In this document: piece after piece, positions 18,239-25,176 of the stretch
Position numbering within the stretch: position 1 is the first letter of the stretch
Layout of the letters: every line of letters begins with the position of its first letter
Source of the DNA: Bacteroidota bacterium
GTDB taxonomy: Bacteria > Bacteroidota > Bacteroidia > Flavobacteriales > Weeksellaceae
DNA length: 37,953 nucleotides
NCBI GenBank assembly: GCA_023411265.1
Contig: JAEYOX010000119.1
Span: 1 to 37,953, forward strand
Reading direction: 5' to 3'
Notes under the pieces: model-generated
What the model was told of the DNA's origin: nothing
The model's database searches: none
What the model saw: the letters and a program-made list of their open reading frames with translations, nothing else
Made by a program: the position numbers and the translations under genes

Positions 18239-18316
18239 TTTTGTGGAAAAATTTTAACGTGTGCGATGTGTTGATTTTAAACAGCAAATACACTCAATTA
18301 AATAAATAAAATCAAA

Positions 18317-18439
18317 TTATCTCAGCAGGAAATAGTAAAAAGCGATCCATATCAGGATAAAAAAACCGAGTAACAATAATGTTCTCAGTTTTGTTCTTTC
18401 TTTTTTACTACCAAAGATATTATATCTGGAAAAAACCCT
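18317..18439 (-). other. Possible short membrane peptide frame without ATG
   Basis: An open frame of 40 codons has a basic N-terminal part (RYNIFGSKKERTKLR) and one hydrophobic helix (LLLLGFFILIWIAFYYFLL). This is the layout of a real small membrane protein rather than chance. However, it has no ATG, GTG or TTG at a sensible place (an ATC is at residue 8), and it starts right behind the terminator of the upstream gene. It could be a gene with a rare start codon, a decayed gene, or coincidence. Confidence 0.3.
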
Positions 18440-18446
18440 GTATTAT

Positions 18447-18467
18447 AAAAAAACAGGCCGAAGCCTG
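18447..18467 (-). terminator. Rho-independent terminator after AIM24 gene
   Basis: On the minus strand CAGGC pairs with GCCTG around a TTCG tetraloop, followed by seven T. It lies 13 bp after the stop of the AIM24-type gene. Confidence 0.85.
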
Positions 18468-18480
18468 CATTTGTTTTTAT

Positions 18481-19257
18481 CTAATCGCCATCAAGCAATC
18501 TTCCCAATCCTCCGAGAACACTGCCTTCTTCTCCTTTTTTGGAAGTTCCGAACTGTAAAATTCTTCCTGCTAATCTTGAAATGGGAAGTGTCTGTATCCA
18601 AACTTTACCAGGCCCGCGAAGTTGGGCAAAAAACAATCCTTCGCCTCCGAAAACGGTATTTTTAATTCCTCCTACAAACTGAATATCATAGTCTACATTT
18701 TTTGTAAATGCTACGATACATCCTGTGTCCACTTTTAACACCTCTCCGGGTTGCAGTTCTTTTTCAATAACATGTCCGCCGCTGTGCACAAACGTCATTC
18801 CGTCGCCTTCTAATTTCTGCATAATGAATCCTTCGCCACCAAAAAGCCCCGTTCCCATTTTTTTCTGAAATTCAATTCCTACGGAAACTCCTTTTGCAGC
18901 GCAAAGAAAAGCATCTTTTTGACAAATAATTTTGCCTCCAAGCTCGGAAAGATCCAACGCAATGATTTTCCCGGAATAAGGTGCGGCGAAAGTAACCTGT
19001 TTTTTTCCGTGTGAATTATTGGTGAAGACGGTCATAAAAAGATTTTCGCCTGTTAAAAGCCGTTTTCCTGCGGAAAAAAGTTTTCCCATCAATCCTTTTT
19101 CGTTTCCGTCACCGAACATCGTTTGCATTTGAATTCCTTCTGTCATCATCATAAAACTTCCCGGTTCGGAAATCACACTTTCCTGTGGATCCAGTTCTAT
19201 TTCAACACACTGCATTTCTTCTCCGTAGATCTTGTAATCAATCTCGTGGTTATTCAT
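18481..19257 (-). CDS. AIM24 / TIGR00266 family protein
   Basis: A 258-residue protein of the AIM24 family, which has a beta-sandwich fold. The mitochondrial relative supports cristae architecture; bacterial roles are undefined. Conserved stretches are DPQESVISEPGSFMMM, GEGFIMQKLEGDG, the GGHVIEKEL turn, and GGEGLFFAQLRGPGKVWIQTLP. The ATG at 19257 was preferred to the in-frame 19314 start, because a -7 box (19300-19307) lies inside the longer version and the family begins near this MNNHEIDYKIYG. A terminator follows at once. Confidence 0.83.
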   Translation of the reverse strand: MNNHEIDYKIYGEEMQCVEIELDPQESVISEPGSFMMMTEGIQMQTMFGDGNEKGLMGKLFSAGKRLLTGENLFMTVFTNNSHGKKQVTFAAPYSGKIIALDLSELGGKIICQKDAFLCAAKGVSVGIEFQKKMGTGLFGGEGFIMQKLEGDGMTFVHSGGHVIEKELQPGEVLKVDTGCIVAFTKNVDYDIQFVGGIKNTVFGGEGLFFAQLRGPGKVWIQTLPISRLAGRILQFGTSKKGEEGSVLGGLGRLLDGD

Positions 19258-19299
19258 TATTTTGATTTTTGATTTTGAAATAAGTATTATTTTTTCCTT

Positions 19300-19307
19300 C
19301 AAAGTTA
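19300..19307 (-). promoter_or_regulatory. -7 box TAACTTTG before AIM24 gene
   Basis: A perfect TAnnTTTG match on the minus strand, 42 bp before the preferred ATG at 19257. It lies inside the longer open frame and so supports the shorter protein. Confidence 0.5.
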
Positions 19308-19349
19308 CAAGCAAGAGAGGTTATCATAGGAAAACCGGGGAAATAATAT

Positions 19350-20213
19350 TTATTTCATCACCGGATTTACCTGATATCCGTTTTTACGGAGTAAACTGAT
19401 GAGGCCGTGTTCACCGGGGAGATGGCCTGCACCTACAGCAAAAAATACAGATCTTTCCTTCAGCAAGTCAGGGATTTTTTTCATCCATTGCTGGTTTCTA
19501 TCGTTTAACAAAATCTTCTTCTGATATTCTGAAATACTTTCAGAATTCGTATAATAAGAATCTAGTTCTTCCATGTTTTCACTAAAATAAACTTTCAGCA
19601 TCTGCTGAGTTTCCTCTTTGTTTCTGGATGCATTTTCCAACATGTTTAGAATTTCTTTTTTGGTAAGAAATTTCTGAAATACCTGTACCTGATCGTTCAC
19701 CGTTTCCAGACCAATAATATTTTTGCCGGATGAAAGAGCGGACTGCATGAGTTCGAGATCGATCATTTTTAACTCGTTTTGTGGACATTCAAATGCTTTC
19801 ACTGTAATCATAGAATACAACGCAATTGGTGACAGTTGTGCAATTTCATCCAGATTATATCCAAGGTTCTTCAATGATTTCTCTACTCTCTTGATTTCTT
19901 CTTCATTGAATTTTTCTGTCCATTTCCTTTCGCTTACCAACATGCTCTGCATTTCCAACATGGCTTCAGGATCACTGAAATTGATTTCCATTGCAAACTG
20001 ATCCGTAGCTGACAGTGCTTTGTAAACTTTCTGAGGAATCTGAAAATCATCTTTACACATCATGTGGAAAGTTCCGAAAAGATAGGACGGCCTTTCTATC
20101 CCGTCTCCGGTAATTTCCCATAGCAGGGAGTTTTTGTCGCCATCTTCCTGCGCGTTATACGCTATTGGGAACATCAAAAAAGTGGTCAGCAAACCAGATA
20201 ATAACTTTCTCAT
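19350..20213 (-). CDS. TraB/GumN family protein, secreted
   Basis: A 287-residue protein with a signal peptide (first 21 residues, ending in YNAQ). It shows the two GX2H-type motifs of the TraB/GumN (Tiki-like) family, YLFGTFH near residue 47 and VGAGHLPGEHG near residue 265, together with the AMEINFSD segment. Tiki proteins are metalloproteases, and these histidines and acidic residues form their metal site. For bacterial members the substrate is unknown. It is a separate gene, 92 bp upstream of the AIM24 gene on the same strand. Confidence 0.83.
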   Translation of the reverse strand: MRKLLSGLLTTFLMFPIAYNAQEDGDKNSLLWEITGDGIERPSYLFGTFHMMCKDDFQIPQKVYKALSATDQFAMEINFSDPEAMLEMQSMLVSERKWTEKFNEEEIKRVEKSLKNLGYNLDEIAQLSPIALYSMITVKAFECPQNELKMIDLELMQSALSSGKNIIGLETVNDQVQVFQKFLTKKEILNMLENASRNKEETQQMLKVYFSENMEELDSYYTNSESISEYQKKILLNDRNQQWMKKIPDLLKERSVFFAVGAGHLPGEHGLISLLRKNGYQVNPVMK

Positions 20214-20341
20214 TTTTTTAACTATTTAATCTCTGAAAAGTAATGAAATTTATCATGAAATTAAATATTTTTTTCAAATTAAAATTTTTATCGCTGATTA
20301 TCAATATCTTAACAAGCATAATTAATTTAGTTTACTACTTT

Positions 20342-20382
20342 GTATTGCATGATACTAAATTAATTATATATCTTTGTATCAT
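20342..20382 (+). promoter_or_regulatory. padR promoter with candidate operator
   Basis: TTG (20345-20347) and TATCTTTG (20369-20376) are 21 bp apart, a -33/-7 pair. The -33 TTG lies within a near-palindrome, GTATTGCATGATAC (20342-20355). The -7 box runs into GTATCAT (20376-20382), the exact inverse of ATGATAC at 20349-20355. Half-sites placed on both elements are what an autorepressor site would look like. The following PadR regulator is the obvious candidate. Confidence 0.55.
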
Positions 20383-20449
20383 AAAGTTGAAAAAGGCTTT
20401 TGCCGGACCGAAAAAATATTTTAATGAACACCAATCATAATATAGCACC

Positions 20450-20779
20450 ATGAACACAGAAAACACAAAGGCGCAAATGCGCAAAGGAATTCTGGAATTC
20501 TGCATTCTGAGTCTCATCAGTCATAAAGAAATGTATGTTTCGGATCTGATGCTGGAACTTAAAAATGGAAAACTGGATGTAGTGGAAGGCACTCTTTATC
20601 CGCTACTGACCCGACTGAAGAACGGCGAATTTCTTTCTTACAGATGGGAAGAATCTACCGGAGGCCCTCCCAGAAAGTATTACCAGATTACTGAAAAAGG
20701 AAAACTTTTTTTGAATGAACTTCAGAGTACTTGGACTGAACTAACGAATTCTGTACACCAAATTACAAAACAACACTAA
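20450..20779 (+). CDS. PadR family transcriptional regulator
   Basis: A 109-residue winged-helix regulator. The PadR domain fills the protein: RKGILEFCILSLI, the recognition region EGTLYPLLTRLKNGEFLS, and the wing GGPPRKYYQITEKGKLFL. The short C-terminal helix would mediate dimerisation. PadR proteins are usually repressors that respond to envelope stress or small molecules. It is the first gene of a pair with the PspC-domain protein 11 bp downstream, a common arrangement in Bacteroidota. The palindromic half-sites upstream suggest self-regulation. Confidence 0.9.
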   Translation: MNTENTKAQMRKGILEFCILSLISHKEMYVSDLMLELKNGKLDVVEGTLYPLLTRLKNGEFLSYRWEESTGGPPRKYYQITEKGKLFLNELQSTWTELTNSVHQITKQH

Positions 20780-20790
20780 ACAAAAAAACT

Positions 20791-22443
20791 ATGAACAAGA
20801 CATTATCCATAGGACTTGCAGGCTTTTCCTTCATTATCGAGGAACATGCCTACATCAAGCTCAGTGATTATCTGGCAGCACTCCGAAATTCACTGGACGC
20901 TGCGGAAGCTGATGAAGTAATGCACGATATCGAAATCAGAATGGTTGAAATCTTCAAAGATTCATTAGGAAAAAGAGAAGTGATCAAAGATATTGATGTA
21001 GAAATGGCCATCACCCAAATCGGGAGACCGGAACAAATTGAAGAGCAGGAAGAAGTTTATTTTTCTGAAACCAACAAGCAGCGCAAAAAAAATGGAATCC
21101 ACCGACAGCGACAACTGTTCCGGGATCCGGAAAGGCAAAAAATTGCCGGCGTTTGTGCAGGCCTGGCACACTATACAGGTTTGGACATTTCTCTCATGCG
21201 CGCCATTTGGCTGGGTGTTGCTATTTTAGGAATATTCACAGTAATTTCCACAGGACTCATCGTTTTATTATATATCATACTTTGGATTGTAATTCCAAAA
21301 GCAGAGACTGCAGCGGATTTTCTGAAAATGAAAGGAAAGCCGATGAATTTCGGAAATTTAAGAGAAGAATCCACTAAAATTATACAGTTTGCTAATGATT
21401 CCAGCCAGCGTGTGGGCGAAATTTATACTGAAACAAAGCCTTATATCAGCAAAGCAAGCAATGGAATATGGAATGTAATACGGTATGTTTTGGGAGGTAT
21501 TTTTGGCATTATGGGCATCTTTACGTTGATTGGTGCTTTTACGATCTTTGCCTTTTATGACAACAGCAATGTGGATTTTATGGGAAATATAGGCTTTTAT
21601 CTGAAAGACAGCCGTCTTGGATTTCTTGCTGTTGCTTTTGCATTTCTAAGTGCATTTATTCCGGCTTTAATCTTTGTTTTTATCTCCATTAAACTGCTTT
21701 CTCCCCGAACACGGCTGAACTATACTGGATATGTATTTGCAGGATTGGTTTTAGTATGGTTACTGATGCTCGGTTTTATCGGATATGCCGCTATAAGGCA
21801 GGGAACCATGTATTCTGGTCATAATGAAGAAATGGAGAATGTGGCGATTAACACCGTTTCCGACAGTCTTTATATTGATATCAAAAAAGTACAGATTCCG
21901 CCCACTTTTAAATCGTATTGGCAAGATGTGTACTCAGACGGAAAAACCATCTACAAGCAGAATTACATTAGCGTTAATGTAAAAAGAGAAGATATCAGTA
22001 CACCTTATCTGACCCTTAAAAAGCGGGCCGATGGTTATAACCTGCCGTTGCAGTTACAGGTTCCTCTGGAAATTAAAGACAACAGAATTCTTCTTCCCAA
22101 TTATATTGTTTATGATTATAAAAATCGATTCAGAGATTACCGAATTGATTATGAACTGGTAGTACCAAAAAATACTACCCTCATAAAAGACAGAAAACAC
22201 GGAATTTATCTCAATGACGACCTGAACGATGACAACGATTACAATCGCGATACTTCCAGCTCCTGGGGAACATCGGTTAGGTACAGTTCTGAGTTTAAAG
22301 ACAGCGTTGAGATCAACGGCAAAAGATATCCGAAACAGATCGCAGAAAAAATGCTCGATTCCATGGATATGAAAGTAAACTCACGCAATGTGGACATTAA
22401 TATTAAAGATGGTAAAAAAGAAATTTCCATTAAAACCAAATAA
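20791..22443 (+). CDS. PspC domain-containing membrane protein
   Basis: A 550-residue protein. Residues 1-85 form a helical cytoplasmic domain (DYLAALRNSL, EVMHDIEIRMVEIF) of the kind found before PspC domains. The PspC domain (about 110-172) has RDPERQKIAGVCAGLAHYTG and two membrane helices. Three further helices span about 235-345, and a beta-rich, Lys/Asp-rich extracytoplasmic region occupies 350-550. PspC proteins sense membrane stress. The context, directly downstream of a PadR regulator, suggests an envelope-stress module. The signal sensed is unknown. Confidence 0.87.
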   Translation: MNKTLSIGLAGFSFIIEEHAYIKLSDYLAALRNSLDAAEADEVMHDIEIRMVEIFKDSLGKREVIKDIDVEMAITQIGRPEQIEEQEEVYFSETNKQRKKNGIHRQRQLFRDPERQKIAGVCAGLAHYTGLDISLMRAIWLGVAILGIFTVISTGLIVLLYIILWIVIPKAETAADFLKMKGKPMNFGNLREESTKIIQFANDSSQRVGEIYTETKPYISKASNGIWNVIRYVLGGIFGIMGIFTLIGAFTIFAFYDNSNVDFMGNIGFYLKDSRLGFLAVAFAFLSAFIPALIFVFISIKLLSPRTRLNYTGYVFAGLVLVWLLMLGFIGYAAIRQGTMYSGHNEEMENVAINTVSDSLYIDIKKVQIPPTFKSYWQDVYSDGKTIYKQNYISVNVKREDISTPYLTLKKRADGYNLPLQLQVPLEIKDNRILLPNYIVYDYKNRFRDYRIDYELVVPKNTTLIKDRKHGIYLNDDLNDDNDYNRDTSSSWGTSVRYSSEFKDSVEINGKRYPKQIAEKMLDSMDMKVNSRNVDINIKDGKKEISIKTK

Positions 22444-22520
22444 ACAGTGATCGCCTGAGCGGTGAGATTTCCTCATTCAAGCCTTAACGGTTCCTTTTTA
22501 TAAAAAATAAACATATTTTT

Positions 22521-22550
22521 TTGATATTCAACAAAATAATCGTAATTTCG
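22521..22550 (+). promoter_or_regulatory. Promoter of the 20-residue peptide gene
   Basis: TTG (22521-22523), a 19-bp spacer and TAATTTCG (22543-22550) match the -33/-7 consensus with one mismatch. The predicted start near 22557 is 17 bp before the ATG. Confidence 0.5.
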
Positions 22551-22573
22551 TAACATTAAAAACATTAAATATT

Positions 22574-22636
22574 ATGGTACAGCTCATTCTCGACATCGTC
22601 ATGAAAGCAATAGATTTCATCAGCAGTTTATTTTAG
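22574..22636 (+). CDS. 20-residue amphipathic peptide gene
   Basis: The frame encodes MVQLILDIVMKAIDFISSLF. On a helical wheel the polar residues Q3, D7, K11, D14, S17 and S18 fall on one arc of about 120 degrees and everything else is hydrophobic, giving a clean amphipathic helix with net charge about -1. It resembles staphylococcal phenol-soluble modulins in length and pattern, and some type I toxins. It has no signal peptide. A promoter lies 24-53 bp upstream and a strong terminator 26 bp downstream, so the unit is a self-contained transcript of about 135 nt. I know no name for it, and chance cannot be excluded for so short a frame. Confidence 0.55.
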   Translation: MVQLILDIVMKAIDFISSLF

Positions 22637-22652
22637 TACGTCAATATTTCAG

Positions 22653-22660
22653 TATATTTG
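22653..22660 (+). promoter_or_regulatory. -7 box TATATTTG before acyltransferase gene
   Basis: A perfect TAnnTTTG match 45 bp before the acyltransferase ATG. Its start site would fall inside the hairpin that terminates the peptide gene, so the two transcripts would interfere or the hairpin would shape the new 5' end. Confidence 0.45.
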
Positions 22661-22661
22661 T

Positions 22662-22691
22662 AAAGTATAGCCTTTTCGGTTATACTTTTTT
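22662..22691 (+). terminator. Strong rho-independent terminator after peptide gene
   Basis: AAAGTATAGCC (22662-22672) pairs with GGTTATACTTT (22678-22688) with one G-U pair, around a TTTTC loop, and the T run continues to 22691. It lies 26 bp after the 20-residue frame and 15 bp before the acyltransferase ATG. Confidence 0.8.
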
Positions 22692-22705
22692 AATTTATCA
22701 GCATC

Positions 22706-23278
22706 ATGAAAAAACTGATCGGCAAGCTGGCTTTGAAAATGCTGGGATGGAAAATCGTGCTTCACGGCGATAAAAAAGTTCTGAACCGTTGCATTCTCGT
22801 AGTAGCTCCCCACACCCATAATATGGAATATATTCTGGGAAACTTTGCTTATTGGGCATTAGAAAAGCCTTTAAAAATCATCATAAAAGACTCTCATACA
22901 AAAGCCTGGTACGGAAGTGTGGTAAAAGGGCTGGGTGGAATCGGAATCGACAGATCTCAGAAAAATGACCTCGTCAATTTCATTTCCCAGGAATTTAAAA
23001 AAGAAGATTTCAGCCTCGTTATCACTCCCGAAGGTACAAGAAGTTGGGTCTCCAAATGGAGAAAAGGGTTCTATCATATTGCGATGGAAACTAAAGTTCC
23101 TATTGCACTTGCCGCAGGAGATTTCAAAAATAGAATTATTTATCTCGGAAAAACCTTCACCTATGAGGAGTTATCTGAAATGACCTACGAGGAGGTTTTG
23201 AAAAAAATCAGTGATTATTATCATCAGTATAATATCACACCTAAGGTTCCTGAAAACTGGAATCCAGACATTCAGTAG
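22706..23278 (+). CDS. PlsC-like 1-acylglycerol-3-phosphate acyltransferase
   Basis: A 190-residue acyltransferase of the PlsC/LPLAT family, which transfers acyl chains to lysophosphatidate or related lipids at the membrane. The conserved PEGTRS block reads TPEGTRSWVSKWRKGFYHIA (residues 109-128). The usual HX4D catalytic motif reads HTHNME here (starting near residue 36), so the Asp is replaced by Glu. No strong transmembrane helix is visible, fitting the short bacterial group. It lies 17 bp upstream of the thioesterase gene, probably co-transcribed. The substrate is not certain. Confidence 0.8.
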   Translation: MKKLIGKLALKMLGWKIVLHGDKKVLNRCILVVAPHTHNMEYILGNFAYWALEKPLKIIIKDSHTKAWYGSVVKGLGGIGIDRSQKNDLVNFISQEFKKEDFSLVITPEGTRSWVSKWRKGFYHIAMETKVPIALAAGDFKNRIIYLGKTFTYEELSEMTYEEVLKKISDYYHQYNITPKVPENWNPDIQ

Positions 23279-23295
23279 TTTAAAATAAATTATAA

Positions 23296-23730
23296 ATGGA
23301 ACAAGAAAAGAAAAAAGAAATATTAGACCGGCTCAACTTCTGGGGCAATGAAACTTTGGGGAAAACCCTCAATATTATTTTCACCGATGTGGATGATGAT
23401 TCGCTGTCTGCAACCATGCCCGTTTCACCGAAAGTACACCAACCATACGGAATTCTACATGGTGGTGCCAGTGTTGCCCTAGCTGAAACACTGGGTTCGT
23501 GCCTATCTGTTTTGCATGTGGATACGGAGAAATTTGCTCCCGTAGGTACCAATATCAATTCCAATCATTTACGGTCTATCCGCACCGGAACCGTCACCGG
23601 AAAAGCAACTTTTATCAGGAAAGGCAATACTTTACACGTTTCTCAGATTGAAATACGCGACGAAAAAGGGAATCTCATTAATCACACCACAATGACTAAT
23701 AGCATTATTCCGCACAGCAAATTGAATTAA
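23296..23730 (+). CDS. PaaI/MenI-type hotdog thioesterase
   Basis: A 144-residue single hotdog domain. The HGGASVALAETLGS helix, with its catalytic Glu, and QPYGILHGG are the signature of the PaaI/YdiI/MenI group, which hydrolyse aryl- or acyl-CoA. In menaquinone-making bacteria, relatives hydrolyse DHNA-CoA (MenI). The broken isochorismate synthase gene 2.3 kb downstream makes a menaquinone role plausible, but that is inference. A terminator follows 20 bp after the stop. Confidence 0.83.
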   Translation: MEQEKKKEILDRLNFWGNETLGKTLNIIFTDVDDDSLSATMPVSPKVHQPYGILHGGASVALAETLGSCLSVLHVDTEKFAPVGTNINSNHLRSIRTGTVTGKATFIRKGNTLHVSQIEIRDEKGNLINHTTMTNSIIPHSKLN

Positions 23731-23749
23731 TTAAAAAAATCACTATAAA

Positions 23750-23778
23750 CACCTGTCAATCAGACAGGTGTTTTTTTT
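23750..23778 (+). terminator. Rho-independent terminator after thioesterase gene
   Basis: CACCTGTC (23750-23757) pairs exactly with GACAGGTG (23763-23770) around a 5-nt loop and is followed by eight T. It is the strongest terminator in the window. Confidence 0.92.
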
Positions 23779-23833
23779 AATTATTGGAGAAAAAGGATTG
23801 TTAAAAAATAAATCAAAAAAAAGATTAAAAAAA

Positions 23834-23862
23834 GTGCAACCTTTTGGAAAATCTGCATCTTA
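23834..23862 (+). promoter_or_regulatory. ECF-type promoter candidate
   Basis: GTGCAACCTTTT (23834-23845) and GCATCTTA (23855-23862) look like the AACC / CGTCT-type -35/-10 elements of extracytoplasmic-function sigma factors, and not like the usual TAnnTTTG promoter. The next protein gene downstream encodes an ECF sigma factor, so autoregulation is plausible. This rests on pattern memory of such promoters. Confidence 0.4.
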
Positions 23863-23869
23863 TATATGA

Positions 23870-23984
23870 ATCAAAAAATACATTGAACTTTTTTCATAAC
23901 AAATTTAAAGACTTTTCATTTAGGCAGTATTAATATTAAATTTTTTGATGATGGGCGGAGTCCATTTGCGACTCCGCTTTTTTT
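23870..23984 (+). ncRNA. Possible short noncoding transcript before the sigma gene
   Basis: The stretch between the ECF-type promoter and the terminator at 23955-23984 is about 115 nt. It holds no meaningful coding frame (only a 6-codon ATG frame near 23866). The two ends suggest a discrete small RNA or an attenuated leader of the sigma gene. No known RNA family is recognised. Confidence 0.35.
23955..23984 (+). terminator. Rho-independent terminator with no protein gene before it
   Basis: GCGGAGTC (23955-23962) pairs exactly with GACTCCGC (23970-23977) around a 7-nt loop and is followed by seven T. The thioesterase gene already has its own terminator 185 bp upstream, so this one ends a separate short transcript. 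Confidence 0.88.
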
Positions 23985-24023
23985 AAATAAAAATAATTGA
24001 TACATACCGAGTTGATAAACGAT

Positions 24024-24051
24024 AACCATTTTTAAAAAAAAGCTATCTTTA
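24024..24051 (+). promoter_or_regulatory. Candidate promoter of the sigma factor gene
   Basis: AACC (24024-24027) and GCTATCT (24042-24048) repeat the arrangement of the element at 23834-23862 with similar spacing. The same stretch holds TATCTTTA (24044-24051), one base off the housekeeping -7 box. Either sigma could read it. The ATG is 42 bp downstream. Confidence 0.35.
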
Positions 24052-24093
24052 TAACAGAATTGTAAGCAAACAGCTGCTTCGGGACTAAATACA

Positions 24094-25170
24094 ATGCAGA
24101 ATAAAATAAACTGGAACAGTATTTATCTTGAATATTCCCCATTACTTTTGGGAATATGTCGTAGATATGTCCAGGATCAGGCCACTGCAGAAGACCTCGT
24201 GCAAGACAGTTTCATCGCCGCCATTCAGAAACAGGAACAATTGCGGGACAACCAAACCCTTCTTGCATGGCTCAAAAAAATTGTGGTGAACAATGCGCTA
24301 ATGCATTTGAGAAATAGCAATGAATCGCTTTTTGTAAGTACAGAATATCAGGAAATTCCAGACAACACGTCGCTTATGACACCAATAACTGAAGAAAACA
24401 ACCTTATTTTAGAATACGATTTCACTACCGAAGAGCTTCTGTGGTCTATAGATCAGCTGCCGGCCCATCACCGATCGGTATTCAACCTGTATTACATTGA
24501 AAATCATTCGCATGCACAAATTGCAGATTCTTTGGGCATCAATGTTAATACTTCCAAAACGCATCTTATGCGTGCCAAAAAACAGATTCAGAAACATCTT
24601 TTGGCTAAAACTGAAGGGAAAACGACTTCTGTCTTCCAGAAAAAAGGTGTGCAGATACTGGTTTTCTTGGGATTCGGCAACCTGCTTTGGGCCCAGGCAC
24701 TGCGCAGTAAATTTAAAAACTTTACAATACAACCCGAAAAAACTTTCGATTTATCAGATGCTGGATACTTCACCACAACCGGAGTTTCGCGTAAATTTAA
24801 TACACTAACGCTTTTTGGCAAAACCCTCACTTTGCTCGTTTTCTTTTCCGGAGTGTTACTTTTCAACAACAACAATAGTTTCACCCAGCAAATTTCTTCG
24901 GAAGATTTGGCACTAAATAATAGTATAGAAACGCCCATTCAAGAAGAAAATAATAATGAAATGGCAACACCCACTGAAATTCAAAAGCCTGTAGTTTCTG
25001 AAGAATTTAAAGATAAAACTGAAATTCTGCGTCCAATCGTGATGGCGACGACGGTTCCTGATGAGGAAAATATTGAGGAAAACATCGCAGATTCTACAGA
25101 AGCAGAGAAAAAACCTGTAGTGATTGTGAAAAAAGTGGTGAAAAAAGTAAAGGTGTATGTTGAAAAATAA
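24094..25170 (+). CDS. ECF sigma factor with C-terminal membrane extension
   Basis: A 358-residue sigma-70 family protein. Region 2 covers about 1-75 (ATAEDLVQDSFIAAI, LLAWLKKIVVNN) and region 4 about 113-170 (LPAHHRSVFNLYYIENHSHAQIADSLG, NTSKTHLMRAKKQIQ). Normal ECF factors end there, near 170-190 residues. This one continues for almost 190 residues with a hydrophobic stretch at 187-203, another at 240-257 (LFGKTLTLLVFFSGVLLF), an acidic region (270-335) and a basic tail (KKVVKKVKVYVEK). This suggests a membrane-attached sigma or a sigma fused to its own inhibitory domain. The barrel protein gene follows 6 bp later. No separate anti-sigma gene is visible. Confidence 0.85.
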   Translation: MQNKINWNSIYLEYSPLLLGICRRYVQDQATAEDLVQDSFIAAIQKQEQLRDNQTLLAWLKKIVVNNALMHLRNSNESLFVSTEYQEIPDNTSLMTPITEENNLILEYDFTTEELLWSIDQLPAHHRSVFNLYYIENHSHAQIADSLGINVNTSKTHLMRAKKQIQKHLLAKTEGKTTSVFQKKGVQILVFLGFGNLLWAQALRSKFKNFTIQPEKTFDLSDAGYFTTTGVSRKFNTLTLFGKTLTLLVFFSGVLLFNNNNSFTQQISSEDLALNNSIETPIQEENNNEMATPTEIQKPVVSEEFKDKTEILRPIVMATTVPDEENIEENIADSTEAEKKPVVIVKKVVKKVKVYVEK

Positions 25171-25176
25171 ATACGG

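Noticed and set aside
22444..22500. Terminator after the PspC-domain gene
   Set aside because: Only weak GC pairings without a T run are seen; no confident terminator could be placed.
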